A stretch of DNA of 63,527 nt, taken from positions 1 to 63,527 of the forward strand of contig NZ_JACHHV010000008.1 of NCBI RefSeq assembly GCF_014202895.1, read 5' to 3'. Of this stretch, positions 9,860 to 19,648 are shown in pieces. Made by a program: the position numbers and the translations under genes. The notes beneath the pieces are model-generated. The model had not been told where the DNA came from. It saw only the letters and a program-made list of their open reading frames with translations, and did no database searches. Numbering within the stretch: the stretch's first letter is position 1; each line of letters opens with the position of its first letter. This DNA is from Lactovum miscens (lineage in GTDB: Bacteria; Bacillota; Bacilli; Lactobacillales; Streptococcaceae).

Positions 9860-10489
9860 CTAATAATTTCGCTTGGACAAATAAGAATTTTGTCCCTTCA
9901 AAATTTTGACAACTTCTTGGCTCAAAATTTTTCTTTGAATCGGAAGGTAGTCTTTAACAAGAATTTTGATTAATGGCCAATGATTGGCAAAAAGAATAAG
10001 CTGTGCGGTTGTCCAATTTCTTTGCTTTGGTTGATCATAGACAATCGTTGGATAGATTGCTTGTCCTCTATCTGCCAAAAAATCTATGATCTCCGTTTCA
10101 ACTCTCAATTTTGCCTTAAAATAAGGAGAAATGAAGAATGGGATTTTCTTAGCAGAAACAAATATAAATTTCGGCTTTTGACATTTTGCAATAAAGTGAA
10201 TCAGTTTGAGAGCAGGATTAATTGAGGCGCTTTGGTAGTTTTGTTTCTTGAAGGGGTTGGGTAAAAGAATACCAATACAATCAATGACCCAGTCAGCTTC
10301 CTTAACAGTAGTTTGCCAGCTTGTATCTTCAGTCACTGAAGATACAAGCCATTTGACATTTGGTAAAGTCTGGTATTTGTATTGCGGACGGCGAGAAATT
10401 ACAACTATCTCAGCATTAGCTTCTTGAGATAAAGTTTTGACCAGGCTTTCGCCTATAAATCCGGAACCACCAAAAATTACGATTTTCAT
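9860..10489 (-). CDS. NAD(P)-binding Rossmann-fold protein (atypical SDR/NmrA-like)
   Basis: The 209-residue protein begins with the nucleotide-binding fingerprint G-G-S-G-F-I-G (residues 7-13). It continues with an ISRRP segment after beta-2 (arginines suggest NADP) and an FVSAKK segment in place of the usual Ser-Tyr-Lys region. It resembles NAD-dependent epimerase/dehydratase-like proteins of about 210 residues. The classical YxxxK catalytic motif is not obvious, so it may be a sensor or an atypical oxidoreductase. GAAAGG lies before the start. It lies upstream of zwf on the same strand, but zwf has its own promoter. Confidence 0.7.
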   Translation of the reverse strand: MKIVIFGGSGFIGESLVKTLSQEANAEIVVISRRPQYKYQTLPNVKWLVSSVTEDTSWQTTVKEADWVIDCIGILLPNPFKKQNYQSASINPALKLIHFIAKCQKPKFIFVSAKKIPFFISPYFKAKLRVETEIIDFLADRGQAIYPTIVYDQPKQRNWTTAQLILFANHWPLIKILVKDYLPIQRKILSQEVVKILKGQNSYLSKRNY

Positions 10490-10717
10490 ACTTGAAACCT
10501 TTCTTTAAAATTTGAAATATTAACAAGATATAACTATTTTTCTAATTTTTGAGTAAAATGGTAATAGATATAACAGCGTGAGTTACAGTTGATGTCCAAT
10601 TATAGCATGCTAGTTAGCTCAAAAATCTTAGATTTTGCGAGAAGAGAATGAAATGTGTTATAAGTATGGTTACTAAATTAAGCTTAGAAATTGTTCAAGA
10701 GCTTATTGGAGGGAAAG

Positions 10718-13351
10718 ATGCATCAAGGAAAATTAAGGATTTACTTTGGTTATGCCGCGGGTGTTGGAAAAACTTATGCTATGTTGCAAGGAGCCCAAGA
10801 AGCCAAGGCAAATGGAATTGAAGTTGTTCTAGGTTATATTGAGCCTCATGCCAGGCCAGAAACAAGCCAGTTGGCTTTAGGATTTGAGTCAATTTCGGCT
10901 AAAGAAATGACCTACAGAGGTTTAAGATTTTCTGAGTTTGATCTGGATGCCACTTTAAGGCGTAAACCTCAGTTGGTCTTAGTTGATGAATTGGCGCATA
11001 ATAACGTAACTGGCTCACGTAATAAGAAACGTTTCCAAGACATCGAAGAGTTATTACGTGCTGGGATTGATGTTTATACGACTTTGAATGTTCAACATAT
11101 TGAGAGCCTCATGGATCAAGTTCAACAAATTACGGATATTCAGGTCAATGAGAGAATTCCAGACTACGTTTTTAATGAGGCAGATCAAATCAAGCTGGTT
11201 GATATTGAGCCAGCCGATCTTTTGGAAAGGCTACACAAGGGAAAAATATATAACAAAGTCCAAGCTGAACGGGCTTTAAATAACTTCTTTACACTTGAAA
11301 AACTTTTTGCTCTCCGTGAAATTGCTTTGCTTAAAACGGCTGATCAGGTCAATAATTTGGCTAATAAGCAACAAGTTGATGCTAAAGTAGGCTTTGCCAA
11401 AGAACAGATTCTAGTTTGTGTCTCCTCCTCACCTTCTTCGCCAATTGTCATTCGAGCAGCAGTAAGATTAGCAGCCGCTTTTAAGGCTGAATTGACAGCC
11501 CTTTATGTGAGTGAAGAGGGCGATGAAAGTTTAAGCCATGAAGAGAGAAAAAGTTTACGACAGAACTTGAGACTGGCTGAGCAACTTGGAGCTAAAGTTT
11601 CAGTTGTCTATGGGACAGGGTTGGCTGAGCAAATTTCAGAATACGCAAAAACGAGTCATATTACGAAACTAGTCATTGGGAAAACACCTGAGAAACGTAA
11701 TTTTGGCGGGGTAAGCTTTATTGATAAGTTGGGACAATTGGCGCCAGAGCTGGATATTTATATTATTCCATATACTAAAGCTGGATACCAGAATTTTTCT
11801 AGAATAAGAAAGTTTCCCACAATTCACTTTACCTTTAGCGACCTTTTTAAGACGATTATGGTCTTATTTGCCTGTACTCTGGTTGGCCTGATTTTCGATT
11901 ATTGGAAGTTTAATGTTTCAAATATTATTACAATCTATATTTTGGGTGTACAGATCAACGCGGTAATCACTCGTGGGCGAATTTTCAGTGTAATTTCCTC
12001 AGTGTTATCTGTTCTTTGTTTTAACTATTTCTTTACTGTCCCTTATTTTTCATTCGAAGTCTTTAATAATAGCTATCCGGTGACCTTTGCCATCATGTTG
12101 ACAGCCGGGTTGATCACCTCGACCCTGATTAAGCGAATTCAAAATCAGGTAAAGATGAACGCAGAAAAATCTTACCGAACTGAACTCCTACTTCAAGCCA
12201 ATAAAGATTTACAAATTCCAGAGAGTGTTCCTGAAATTTTGAGTGCAACAGCTAGATCCCTTACTCATTTACTTGAGAAAGACGTGGTGGTTTATCCTGT
12301 TGAAAATGAAGTCTTGCAAAATGCGGTCTTTTTTCCAGCAACTCAGTCGAATCAAACTTTGGAAACTTATCAGCGTTTGAAGGAAAATGGTGTTGCCGAC
12401 TGGGTACTTCACAACAACAAAAGGGCTGGGGCAACAACCAATACTTTGTCTGCCTCAAAATATCTCTATCTCTCAGTTCGCCTCAAAAACAGAATTTTCG
12501 CCATTATTGGTGTTTCCATGCTAGATGGAAAAGAGATTGAACCCTTTGAAAAAAGTGTGTTTTTGTCTATTTTAGGTGAAGCAGGTCTAGCTCTTGAGAA
12601 AGAAGTTCTCCGCTCTGAGCAGCAACAAACAGTTATCGAAATGAAGCAAGAACAGCTGCGCGCCAATCTCTTGCGGGCTATTTCTCATGACTTACGAAGT
12701 CCTCTGACCAGTATCTCTGGAAATGCTAAACTATTGATGGAGAATCGCAATTCTTTCAATGAGCCAAGAAAGTTAGAGCTTTATTCTTATATTTATGACG
12801 ATTCCATGTGGCTGATTAGCTTAATTGAAAACCTTCTCGCTGTCACGAAATTAGAAAGTAATGTGGCTTTAAACCTTCAGGTTAATAGCATAGAAGAAGC
12901 TATTACTGAAGCCTTGAAACATGTGGACCGTCATATTAATGAACATCAGTTAAAAACAATTCTGTCGGATGAGGTACTTTTTGCTAAAATGGATAGTGCC
13001 TTGATTGTACAGGTGATTATTAATATCGTAAATAATGCAATTAAATATACGCCAAAAGGTTCAACAATTACATTGATGGCTGAAAGACTGAAAAACAGTA
13101 TTCAAGTAGAAATCGCTGATGATGGAGAGGGAATTTCAGATGTGGCTAAGACAAAGATTTTTGATCTCTTCTATACTGCTGATAAGAATCCAGACTCAAA
13201 ACGCGGACTTGGAATTGGTTTATCACTTTGTAAAACTATTATAAATTCACATAGTGGAGAGATTTATGTGAAGGATAATAAACCAAAAGGAACAATTATT
13301 GGTTTCAACTTGCCGCTAGTGGAGGTGGATATAAATGGCTGGAAAAGCTAA
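10718..13351 (+). CDS. kdpD: K+-sensing histidine kinase KdpD
   Basis: The 877-residue protein has the full KdpD plan. The N-terminal KdpD domain carries Walker A G-V-G-K-T near residue 17 and the LVDELAH segment. A universal-stress-protein domain follows (about residues 225-350), then four closely spaced membrane helices (about 370-490), a GAF-like region, a HisKA domain with phospho-acceptor H657 (AISHDLRSPL) and a HATPase_c domain. It senses K+ limitation and phosphorylates KdpE. ATG 10718 is preceded by GGAGGG. The last bases overlap kdpE, so the two are co-translated. Confidence 0.95.
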   Translation: MHQGKLRIYFGYAAGVGKTYAMLQGAQEAKANGIEVVLGYIEPHARPETSQLALGFESISAKEMTYRGLRFSEFDLDATLRRKPQLVLVDELAHNNVTGSRNKKRFQDIEELLRAGIDVYTTLNVQHIESLMDQVQQITDIQVNERIPDYVFNEADQIKLVDIEPADLLERLHKGKIYNKVQAERALNNFFTLEKLFALREIALLKTADQVNNLANKQQVDAKVGFAKEQILVCVSSSPSSPIVIRAAVRLAAAFKAELTALYVSEEGDESLSHEERKSLRQNLRLAEQLGAKVSVVYGTGLAEQISEYAKTSHITKLVIGKTPEKRNFGGVSFIDKLGQLAPELDIYIIPYTKAGYQNFSRIRKFPTIHFTFSDLFKTIMVLFACTLVGLIFDYWKFNVSNIITIYILGVQINAVITRGRIFSVISSVLSVLCFNYFFTVPYFSFEVFNNSYPVTFAIMLTAGLITSTLIKRIQNQVKMNAEKSYRTELLLQANKDLQIPESVPEILSATARSLTHLLEKDVVVYPVENEVLQNAVFFPATQSNQTLETYQRLKENGVADWVLHNNKRAGATTNTLSASKYLYLSVRLKNRIFAIIGVSMLDGKEIEPFEKSVFLSILGEAGLALEKEVLRSEQQQTVIEMKQEQLRANLLRAISHDLRSPLTSISGNAKLLMENRNSFNEPRKLELYSYIYDDSMWLISLIENLLAVTKLESNVALNLQVNSIEEAITEALKHVDRHINEHQLKTILSDEVLFAKMDSALIVQVIINIVNNAIKYTPKGSTITLMAERLKNSIQVEIADDGEGISDVAKTKIFDLFYTADKNPDSKRGLGIGLSLCKTIINSHSGEIYVKDNKPKGTIIGFNLPLVEVDINGWKS

Positions 13352-14042
13352 TATCATAATATGTGAAGATGATCCTTCAATCAATAAATTATTGAGTGTG
13401 ACAATGGAAGTCGAAGGCTACGATTATCGATCAACTAAAACCGGGAAACAATGTCTTCATGAAATTGTTTCTAAGTTACCAGACATTTTACTTCTAGACA
13501 TGGGGCTACCAGATATGGATGGAGTGGAAATTATTGAAAAGGTTCGTGGTTTTTCTAACCTCCCAATTATTGTGATTAGTGCACGTGGTGAAGATTCAGA
13601 CAAGATTCAGGCTCTTGATGCGGGAGCAGATGATTATTTGACCAAACCTTTCTCTACAGATGAACTATTGGCTCGCTTACGGGTCAATCAAAGAAGGCAA
13701 GAGAGATTTGGACAGATGTCACAGGTTGAAGAAGAGAGTCAAATCTTCGAAAATGGCTGGCTAAGGATTGATTTTGATGGTGGTTCCGTCTTCGTGCAAG
13801 ATAAAGAAATTCATCTGACACCGATTGAATATAAACTGCTTTGTCTTCTTGCTAACAATTTAAATCGAGTTTTGACTTATCACTTTATTACCAAGGAGAT
13901 TTGGGGCTACAACGATTATGATTTTGCAGCTCTGCGTGTTTTTGCGACAACTCTCCGCAAGAAAATTGAGATTGACCCCTCAAATCCACAATTGATTCAA
14001 ACTCATATCGGAGTTGGCTATCGTATGAACAGAATTGATTAA
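13335..14042 (+). CDS. kdpE: response regulator KdpE
   Basis: This is a 235-residue OmpR/PhoB-type regulator. The receiver domain has the acidic pair E-D-D near residue 12, phospho-acceptor D55 (LLLDMGLPD) and the conserved Lys of T-K-P-F. The C-terminal winged helix covers about residues 135-230. It starts inside the end of kdpD (17-bp overlap). Its likely target is the set of direct repeats before the kdpFABC genes at 14166-14215. The terminator after it separates the regulators from the structural genes. Confidence 0.95.
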   Translation: MAGKANIIICEDDPSINKLLSVTMEVEGYDYRSTKTGKQCLHEIVSKLPDILLLDMGLPDMDGVEIIEKVRGFSNLPIIVISARGEDSDKIQALDAGADDYLTKPFSTDELLARLRVNQRRQERFGQMSQVEEESQIFENGWLRIDFDGGSVFVQDKEIHLTPIEYKLLCLLANNLNRVLTYHFITKEIWGYNDYDFAALRVFATTLRKKIEIDPSNPQLIQTHIGVGYRMNRID

Positions 14043-14062
14043 ACAAAAAATTTAAATTTTGA

Positions 14063-14089
14063 GTACCATTTTTAAATGGTGCTTTTTTA
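14063..14089 (+). terminator. terminator after kdpE
   Basis: AGTACCATTT and AAATGGTGCT form a 10-bp stem with one G-U pair and a two-base apex, followed by TTTTT. Confidence 0.8.
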
Positions 14090-14165
14090 TTTCAGTTTGT
14101 GAAAATAAACTTCCTTCAAGGAGGCTGTAGACCATATAAAAAAGGTGAGAACGCCATGATCTGGA

Positions 14166-14231
14166 CTTTAATGGAATCTTAATATCCAACCCAAAATCTT
14201 AATACTTTCTTAATATTTTTTCTGTTAAAAT
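14166..14231 (+). promoter_or_regulatory. kdpFABC promoter with phased CTTAATA direct repeats
   Basis: CTTAATA occurs at 14178, 14198 and 14209, with a related CTTTAATG at 14166. The spacings of about 12, 20 and 11 bp keep them on one face of the helix. They end just upstream of an extended -10, TGTTAAAAT (14223-14231), which lacks a good -35. This is the layout expected for an OmpR-family activator, so it is the likely KdpE binding region. Confidence 0.6.
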
Positions 14232-14254
14232 GATTTTCCAATGGAGGAAGAAAA

Positions 14255-14353
14255 ATGATGGATTTCATAATGTTAATAAGTTTAATTGTCTGCGCTACCT
14301 TGTTGTTACTTTTGATTAATTGGTGTGATATGCAGATTAAAGAAGAAGGTTAG
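14255..14353 (+). CDS. small membrane protein preceding kdpF
   Basis: The 32-residue ORF starts at 14255 after GGAGGA and runs MMDFIMLISLIVC..., with one hydrophobic helix (about residues 4-22) ending in N-W-C-D and a charged tail. It is the first gene after the kdp promoter, 8 bp before kdpF. A short protein with a hydrophobic helix followed by a Cys-Asp/Glu pair occurs just before kdpF in other bacteria, to my recollection, but I know of no assigned function. It may be a second small Kdp accessory subunit. It could also be a leader peptide. Confidence 0.65.
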   Translation: MMDFIMLISLIVCATLLLLLINWCDMQIKEEG

Positions 14354-14361
14354 GTTTAAAA

Positions 14362-14445
14362 ATGATGTATGCAATTTTGGGAATTATTATTGTTTTGCTC
14401 GCAGCGTATTTAGTCTATGCACTGATTCATCCAGATAAATTTTAG
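14362..14445 (+). CDS. kdpF: KdpF, small stabilising subunit of the Kdp ATPase
   Basis: The 27-residue protein is a single membrane helix (MYAILGIIIVLLAAYLVYAL) followed by I-H-P-D-K-F. The YxxxALIxPxxF ending is the KdpF signature. It stabilises the KdpABC complex in the membrane. The stop overlaps the Shine-Dalgarno of kdpA (TAGGAGGAA), 8 bp before the kdpA ATG. A GTTTAAAA region lies before its own start, so its translation may depend on read-through from the small ORF upstream. Confidence 0.85.
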   Translation: MMYAILGIIIVLLAAYLVYALIHPDKF

Positions 14446-14453
14446 GAGGAAAT

Positions 14454-16178
14454 ATGTTACAAATTGTTCTGGTTATTGTCATTGGCGTCCTCTTCATGAT
14501 ACCAACAGGTAAATACCTTTATCATATCGCTACTGAACAACATACTTTTGCCGATCCTGTCTTTGATAAAATTGATGGATTTATTTATAAACTGATTAGC
14601 TTGAAAAAAATTAAAATGTCTTGGAAAAAATATGCTGTTGCTTTGGTTTTGACCAATTTTGCGATGGTTTTTATTGGCTACCTCATCTTGCGTATTCAAG
14701 CCCTTCCAATTTTTAATCCTAATCATATTGCTGGCATGGAGCCTTCACTTGGCTTTAACACTGTGATTTCATTTATTACGAACACTGACTTACAAGATTA
14801 CGCGGGTGAAACTGGGTTGTCTTATTTGAGCCAAATGGTTGTGATTACCTTTATGATGTTCACTTCAGCAGCATCTGGTTTTGCAGCGGCAATGGCCTTC
14901 ATCCGTGCCCTGTCTGGAAAGTTCTCAGATATGGGAAACTTCTACGTTGACTTTGTTAGAATTATCACCCGAGTTCTTTTACCTTTTTCAATTATCGGTG
15001 CTTTAATTCTTATCTCACAAGGTGTGCCCCAAACCCTGATGCATAACTTGACGGTTACAACGATTGAAGGAAAATTTCAAGATATCCCCATGGGACCTGT
15101 GGCCACACTTGAAATCATCAAACATTTAGGTACTAATGGCGGTGGTTTCTTTGGGGCCAACTCAGCCATGCCTTTTGAAAATCCAAGTGTCTTTACTAAC
15201 ATTATAGAAATGCTTTCAATGATGCTCTTACCTGGTTCAGTCCTCTTCGCCTTCGGTCACATGATGGTTGAAAATAAATTTGTAAAAAATCAAGGACTCA
15301 AGAATAAAAAAGAGAAGAAAATCTGGCTCGGACGCCAGGCGCGTCCTATTTTCATCGTGATGGCGATTCTATTTGTGCTTGGCTTGGCTGTGATTCTTTG
15401 GTCAGAATCGAAAGGAAATCCAATTTTGGCCCACCTTGGATTGAACCAATCAATGGGTAGCATGGAAGGCAAAGAAAGTCGCTTTGGTGTGAATATGTCT
15501 GGTTTGTTTACTGAAATCACTACCGCCTTTACGACAGGTTCTGTAAATAATATGCATGATACGCTGACACCATTGTCTGGTGGTATTGCTATGATCAACA
15601 TGATGTTAAATGTGGTCTTTGGTGGCAAGGGAGTGGGTCTCATGAACATGATCCTTTATGTTATCCTGAGCGTCTTCATCTGTGGACTCATGATTGGACG
15701 GACACCAGTTTATCTTGGCAAGAAGATTGAAGGCAAAGAAATGAAGTTGACCGCACTAGGAATCATCGTTCATCCCTTGATTATCTTAGCTTTCTCGGCT
15801 CTGGCTATTTCAGTCTCAGCTGGGCTTGCAGGGATCACAAACCCGGGCTTCCACGGTCTATCACAAGTAGTCTATCAATATGCCTCCTCTTCCGCCAATA
15901 ACGGTTCTGGGTTTGAAGGCATGAAAGATAATACAATCTTTTGGAATGTGACAACTGGCCTAGCAATGTTCTTTGGCCGTTATGTCACAATGATCATCCA
16001 ACTTGCGATTGCAGCTTCATTAATGGCAAAGCCAAAAGTAAATGAATCTTTAGGTACTCTGAAGACGGATACAGCTACATTTACTATTGTTCTCTTCGTC
16101 GTTGTTCTCGTGATTTCGGCTTTGACTTTCTTACCAGTGCTTGTCCTTGGCCCTATTTCTGAATTTTTAACTATGTGA
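14454..16178 (+). CDS. kdpA: K+-transporting ATPase subunit A
   Basis: The 574-residue polytopic membrane protein is the K+-selective channel-like subunit. It contains the selectivity-filter-type segments NTDLQDYAGE, GTNGGGFFGANSAMPFENP, and TTGSVNNMHDT, placed in four pore loops among about ten helices, as in other KdpA proteins of 550-580 residues. GGAGGAA lies before ATG 14454. It acts with KdpB, C and F for high-affinity K+ uptake. Confidence 0.97.
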   Translation: MLQIVLVIVIGVLFMIPTGKYLYHIATEQHTFADPVFDKIDGFIYKLISLKKIKMSWKKYAVALVLTNFAMVFIGYLILRIQALPIFNPNHIAGMEPSLGFNTVISFITNTDLQDYAGETGLSYLSQMVVITFMMFTSAASGFAAAMAFIRALSGKFSDMGNFYVDFVRIITRVLLPFSIIGALILISQGVPQTLMHNLTVTTIEGKFQDIPMGPVATLEIIKHLGTNGGGFFGANSAMPFENPSVFTNIIEMLSMMLLPGSVLFAFGHMMVENKFVKNQGLKNKKEKKIWLGRQARPIFIVMAILFVLGLAVILWSESKGNPILAHLGLNQSMGSMEGKESRFGVNMSGLFTEITTAFTTGSVNNMHDTLTPLSGGIAMINMMLNVVFGGKGVGLMNMILYVILSVFICGLMIGRTPVYLGKKIEGKEMKLTALGIIVHPLIILAFSALAISVSAGLAGITNPGFHGLSQVVYQYASSSANNGSGFEGMKDNTIFWNVTTGLAMFFGRYVTMIIQLAIAASLMAKPKVNESLGTLKTDTATFTIVLFVVVLVISALTFLPVLVLGPISEFLTM

Positions 16179-16189
16179 GGGTGTGAGTT

Positions 16190-18319
16190 ATGCGTACAAA
16201 TAATAAAAAAATGTTGAATCAGAAGATTCTTCAAAGCTCTTTAAAAGGGGCGATTTTAAAACTAAATCCAGCTTACATGATTAAAAATCCAGTTATGTTC
16301 GTCGTGGAAGTCGGTTTTCTGATTACCTTAGTCTTATCTATTTTCCCAGCTCTCTTTGGTCCAGTAGCCACTTCAATCCGAATTTACAATATTATTGTAA
16401 CTATGATTTTGCTCTTGACCATTCTCTTTGCTAACTTTGCCGAGTCGATCGCGGAAGGTCGTGGGAAAGCTCAAGCCGAAAGCTTGAAAAAAACTCAAAA
16501 GAGTATGACAGCACGCTTGGTCGAATCAGCCAACGTTAAACCATCTGATATCAAAGTGCTTATGTCAGTTCAAGATTTTGCGAATGATTTAGAACTGAAA
16601 CATCAGAATGAGGAGGGCCGCATCATTGATGCTTCCGACTTGAAAAAAGGTGACGTTGTTCTTGTAAAAGCTGGTGAATTGATTCCAAATGATGGTGAGG
16701 TTGTCGAAGGTATTGCCTCAGTTGATGAGTCAGCCATTACTGGTGAATCTGCTCCTGTCATCAAAGAATCAGGAGGTGACTTTGCCTCAGTGACTGGTGG
16801 TACAACGGTTTCCAGTGACTGGTTGAAAATTAAAATCACTTCAAATGCTGGTGAATCCTTCTTGGATAAAATGATTTCACTGGTTGAAGGTGCTTCTCGT
16901 AAAAAAACTCCGAACGAAATTGCCTTGAATACTTTGTTGGTAAGCTTAACCATTATTTTCTTGATTGTTATCGTGACCCTTTATCCAATTGCGGCTTATG
17001 TGCATGTACAATTAGCCGTTCCAACTTTAATTGCTCTGACCGTCTGTTTGATTCCAACTACGATTGGTGGACTCTTGTCCGCTATTGGCATTGCCGGTAT
17101 GGATCGTGTCACTCGCTTTAATGTGATTGCTATGTCAGGTAAAGCGGTGGAAGCTTCTGGTGACGTTGATACCATGATTCTTGATAAAACAGGTACGATT
17201 ACTTATGGTAACCGCATGGCGGCTAAGTTTCAGTCTGTTTCAGGTGTGGATATTTCAGAATTGATTGATAATGCAGTTTTAACTTCATTACAAGATGAAA
17301 CGCCTGAAGGTAAATCAATTGTCAAACTCGCCAATGAAGAACGGGGAGAGGGAGGCGAGATTCCAGAAGCCATGAACTTTGTTGAGTTTACTGCTCAAAC
17401 TCGTATGAGTGGTGTTGATTTAAATAATGGCACAGTTATCCGTAAGGGAGCCACTGATGCAATCATCGCCCATATCGAAAAGCTTGGCGGACATATTCCA
17501 ACAGATCTCAAGGCAATTACTGACGAGATTTCATCTGTTGGCGGTACGCCATTGACAGTGACACGTAATGAAAAAATTCTTGGGGTTATTTATCTAAAAG
17601 ATACAATTAAACCTGGTCTGGTTATTCGATTCGCTCGTCTCCGTGAGATGGGGATTAAAACCATTATGTGCACGGGTGATAATCCTTTGACAGCTGCAAC
17701 GATCGCTCAAGAAGCTGGAGTGGATAGCTTTATCGCAGAATGCAAACCAGAAGATAAGATTATTGCGATTAAAAAAGAACAAGCCCAAGGTAAAGTTGTG
17801 GCTATGACAGGTGATGGCACCAATGATGCCCCTGCTCTTGCTCAAGCCGATGTCGGTATCGCTATGAACTCCGGTACTAGCGCAGCTAAGGAGGCTGCCA
17901 ATATGGTCGATCTTGACTCTGATCCAACTAAGATTCTTGATATTGTTGAGATTGGTAAACAACTCTTGATTACACGTGGTGCTTTAACCACTTTCTCAAT
18001 TGCCAATGATATTGCAAAATATTTTGCAATTATTCCAGCCATGTTTATGTTGGCCATTCCTCAGATAAAGATTTTGAATGTTATGGGTTTAGCAACTCCT
18101 TCAAGTGCAATTTTGTCAGCTCTGATCTTTAACGCCATCATCATTCCAATCTTAATTCCACTTGCTATGAAAGGTGTGAAGTACAAACCTCAACGTTCAG
18201 AAAAAATGTTGGCGCATAATATGTTGGTTTACGGATTGGGTGGTGTGATTGCCCCGTTTATAGGTATCAAGTTTATTGACCTTGTGATTGCGCCATTATT
18301 GCATGTGATTGGCTTGTAA
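16190..18319 (+). CDS. kdpB: K+-transporting P-type ATPase subunit B
   Basis: This is the 709-residue catalytic subunit. The phosphorylated aspartate is D332 in LDKTGTIT, the actuator motif is TGES (in AITGESAP), the hinge motif is GDGTND, and the membrane residues expected for KdpB are present (LIPTTIGGL). GAGGG at the end of kdpA lies 7 nt before ATG 16190. The first about 25 residues are basic and slightly longer than in many homologues. It hydrolyses ATP to drive K+ through KdpA. Confidence 0.97.
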   Translation: MRTNNKKMLNQKILQSSLKGAILKLNPAYMIKNPVMFVVEVGFLITLVLSIFPALFGPVATSIRIYNIIVTMILLLTILFANFAESIAEGRGKAQAESLKKTQKSMTARLVESANVKPSDIKVLMSVQDFANDLELKHQNEEGRIIDASDLKKGDVVLVKAGELIPNDGEVVEGIASVDESAITGESAPVIKESGGDFASVTGGTTVSSDWLKIKITSNAGESFLDKMISLVEGASRKKTPNEIALNTLLVSLTIIFLIVIVTLYPIAAYVHVQLAVPTLIALTVCLIPTTIGGLLSAIGIAGMDRVTRFNVIAMSGKAVEASGDVDTMILDKTGTITYGNRMAAKFQSVSGVDISELIDNAVLTSLQDETPEGKSIVKLANEERGEGGEIPEAMNFVEFTAQTRMSGVDLNNGTVIRKGATDAIIAHIEKLGGHIPTDLKAITDEISSVGGTPLTVTRNEKILGVIYLKDTIKPGLVIRFARLREMGIKTIMCTGDNPLTAATIAQEAGVDSFIAECKPEDKIIAIKKEQAQGKVVAMTGDGTNDAPALAQADVGIAMNSGTSAAKEAANMVDLDSDPTKILDIVEIGKQLLITRGALTTFSIANDIAKYFAIIPAMFMLAIPQIKILNVMGLATPSSAILSALIFNAIIIPILIPLAMKGVKYKPQRSEKMLAHNMLVYGLGGVIAPFIGIKFIDLVIAPLLHVIGL

Positions 18320-18327
18320 AAGGAGAA

Positions 18328-18954
18328 ATGATGAAAAAGTTACTATTTGAATTAAAAACCCCATTTTTGATTACTATCGTCTTTATCGTAATCTGTGGTC
18401 TCTTTTACCCTTTACTTATGACGGGTTTAGGACAAGCAATTTTTCCGTCACAATCAAATGGTAGTTTGATTAAGGTTGATGGTAAAGTAGTGGGTTCAAG
18501 CTTGATTGGTCAGAAATTTACTGATGTGCGCTTTATGAAGGCACGTCCTTCAGCGGTTAACTACAATACTTACACAATAGCTGATAAGGCCAATGGAATT
18601 TATACAAGTGTGGCTACAGGCTCTGCCAATTTATCACCAAGTAACCCTACACTTAAGGTACGTGTAGAGTCAGACTTGAAGACCTTCTTAAAAGCCAATC
18701 CAACAGTCTCGCCTAAAGCCATTCCGGATGATCTTTTGACGGCTTCTGGATCGGGACTTGATCCTCAAATCAGCCCTACCAGCGCCGAGATTCAAGTTCC
18801 AGCATTATCTGAAGCAACAGGGTTGAGTAAAGCTGATTTGAATAAGATGATTCAAAAGAATACGCAACAAAAGTTATTTGGCTTCATTGGAGAAAATACC
18901 GTCAATGTACTTGGAGTCAATATTGACATTGCCAAAGCACTTGGCCTAAATTAA
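18328..18954 (+). CDS. kdpC: K+-transporting ATPase subunit C
   Basis: The 208-residue protein has one N-terminal membrane helix (about residues 11-33) and an extracytoplasmic domain. Typical KdpC segments are present: RFMKARPSAVNYN, a serine/proline-rich loop, and the SGSGLDPQISP motif. It is thought to stabilise or assist ligand binding of the complex. GGAGAA precedes two tandem ATGs; 18328 is used, and 18331 is equally possible. It is the last gene of the operon, with a terminator-like hairpin after it. Confidence 0.95.
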   Translation: MMKKLLFELKTPFLITIVFIVICGLFYPLLMTGLGQAIFPSQSNGSLIKVDGKVVGSSLIGQKFTDVRFMKARPSAVNYNTYTIADKANGIYTSVATGSANLSPSNPTLKVRVESDLKTFLKANPTVSPKAIPDDLLTASGSGLDPQISPTSAEIQVPALSEATGLSKADLNKMIQKNTQQKLFGFIGENTVNVLGVNIDIAKALGLN

Positions 18955-18958
18955 AAAT

Positions 18959-18999
18959 AAAAATAACTGAAGTAATATGATTTTGCTTGAGTTATTTTC
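18959..18999 (+). terminator. probable terminator of the kdp operon
   Basis: AATAACT-g-AAG and CTT-g-AGTTATT form an interrupted 10-bp stem around a 13-nt loop, followed by TTTTC. Confidence 0.6.
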
Positions 19000-19648
19000 A
19001 ATTAAGCAAAAATTCTAAAAAAAAGTCCTATCAAGAAGAGGTCGATGATTTCATTTACCAAGTATATTCCGCTAAGTCTTTTCATTGACTGTTATATCTA
19101 GAATGCAAGGTTGATTGTCGTCCAACAGAATAAAAGGCAAGTTCCTTAAGAAAGCCAATTGTATAGTAATAATAAGAGTGTTGGCGCCAAAAGTTTTCAT
19201 AATTACCGTATGAAAACTGATTACGTTCTGCAGGAGCTCAATTGACATTAAGACATTGGCAAAGGTGATTCCATCAAAAGTGAAGAAAATTTCAGAGATT
19301 GTTATTTTCTTTTTTTTTCATACTATCAGACTCAGAAGTCCAAAATCTTCCCCCAATCGTTCATTGAATAGTATTATAAAGTAAGCTTGCTTCAATGATG
19401 GCCAAAGGTATCAAAAATATTTGCTGCCTAATTAAACATATTTTCTCCTTATAAAATTTGTGTGGATAACAGGCAGTACTGGTGCTAAATACCACTATAG
19501 TAGTACAAAAAGATTTGTAAAATAGAGGTCTTAATAACCTGAATGATAGTTCTTTTTGTAAAAGGCCAGTTGGTCTCAAGCCTAGGAAATTAATGTCAAA
19601 AATGATATACTGCAAGGGATACGAACGGCATAGAAGGAGTGCTTAAAA
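19000..19648. other. long non-coding gap with a decayed gene
   Basis: No intact gene is visible between kdpC and the aminotransferase. The minus-strand stretch at 19082-19299 retains protein-like frames (separate entry). A possible 84-codon minus ORF at 19361-19615 has no ribosome site and atypical composition, and I do not accept it. TGATATACT at about 19600 may be the -10 box for the aminotransferase. Confidence 0.5.
19082..19299 (-). pseudogene. degraded gene fragment, unknown family
   Basis: Read on the minus strand, one frame gives ISEIFFTFDGITFANVL and continues, after a shift near 19205, as SYGNYENFWRQHSYYYY then GFLKELAFYSVGRQ, before a stop at about 19082. Aromatic-rich, non-random composition over two adjoining frames suggests a frameshifted remnant. 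I do not recognise the parent family, and no start codon or ribosome site can be assigned. Confidence 0.3.

Noticed and set aside
19361-19615. 84-codon minus ORF upstream of the aminotransferase
   Set aside because: No Shine-Dalgarno, erratic composition, and it overlaps the probable aminotransferase promoter.
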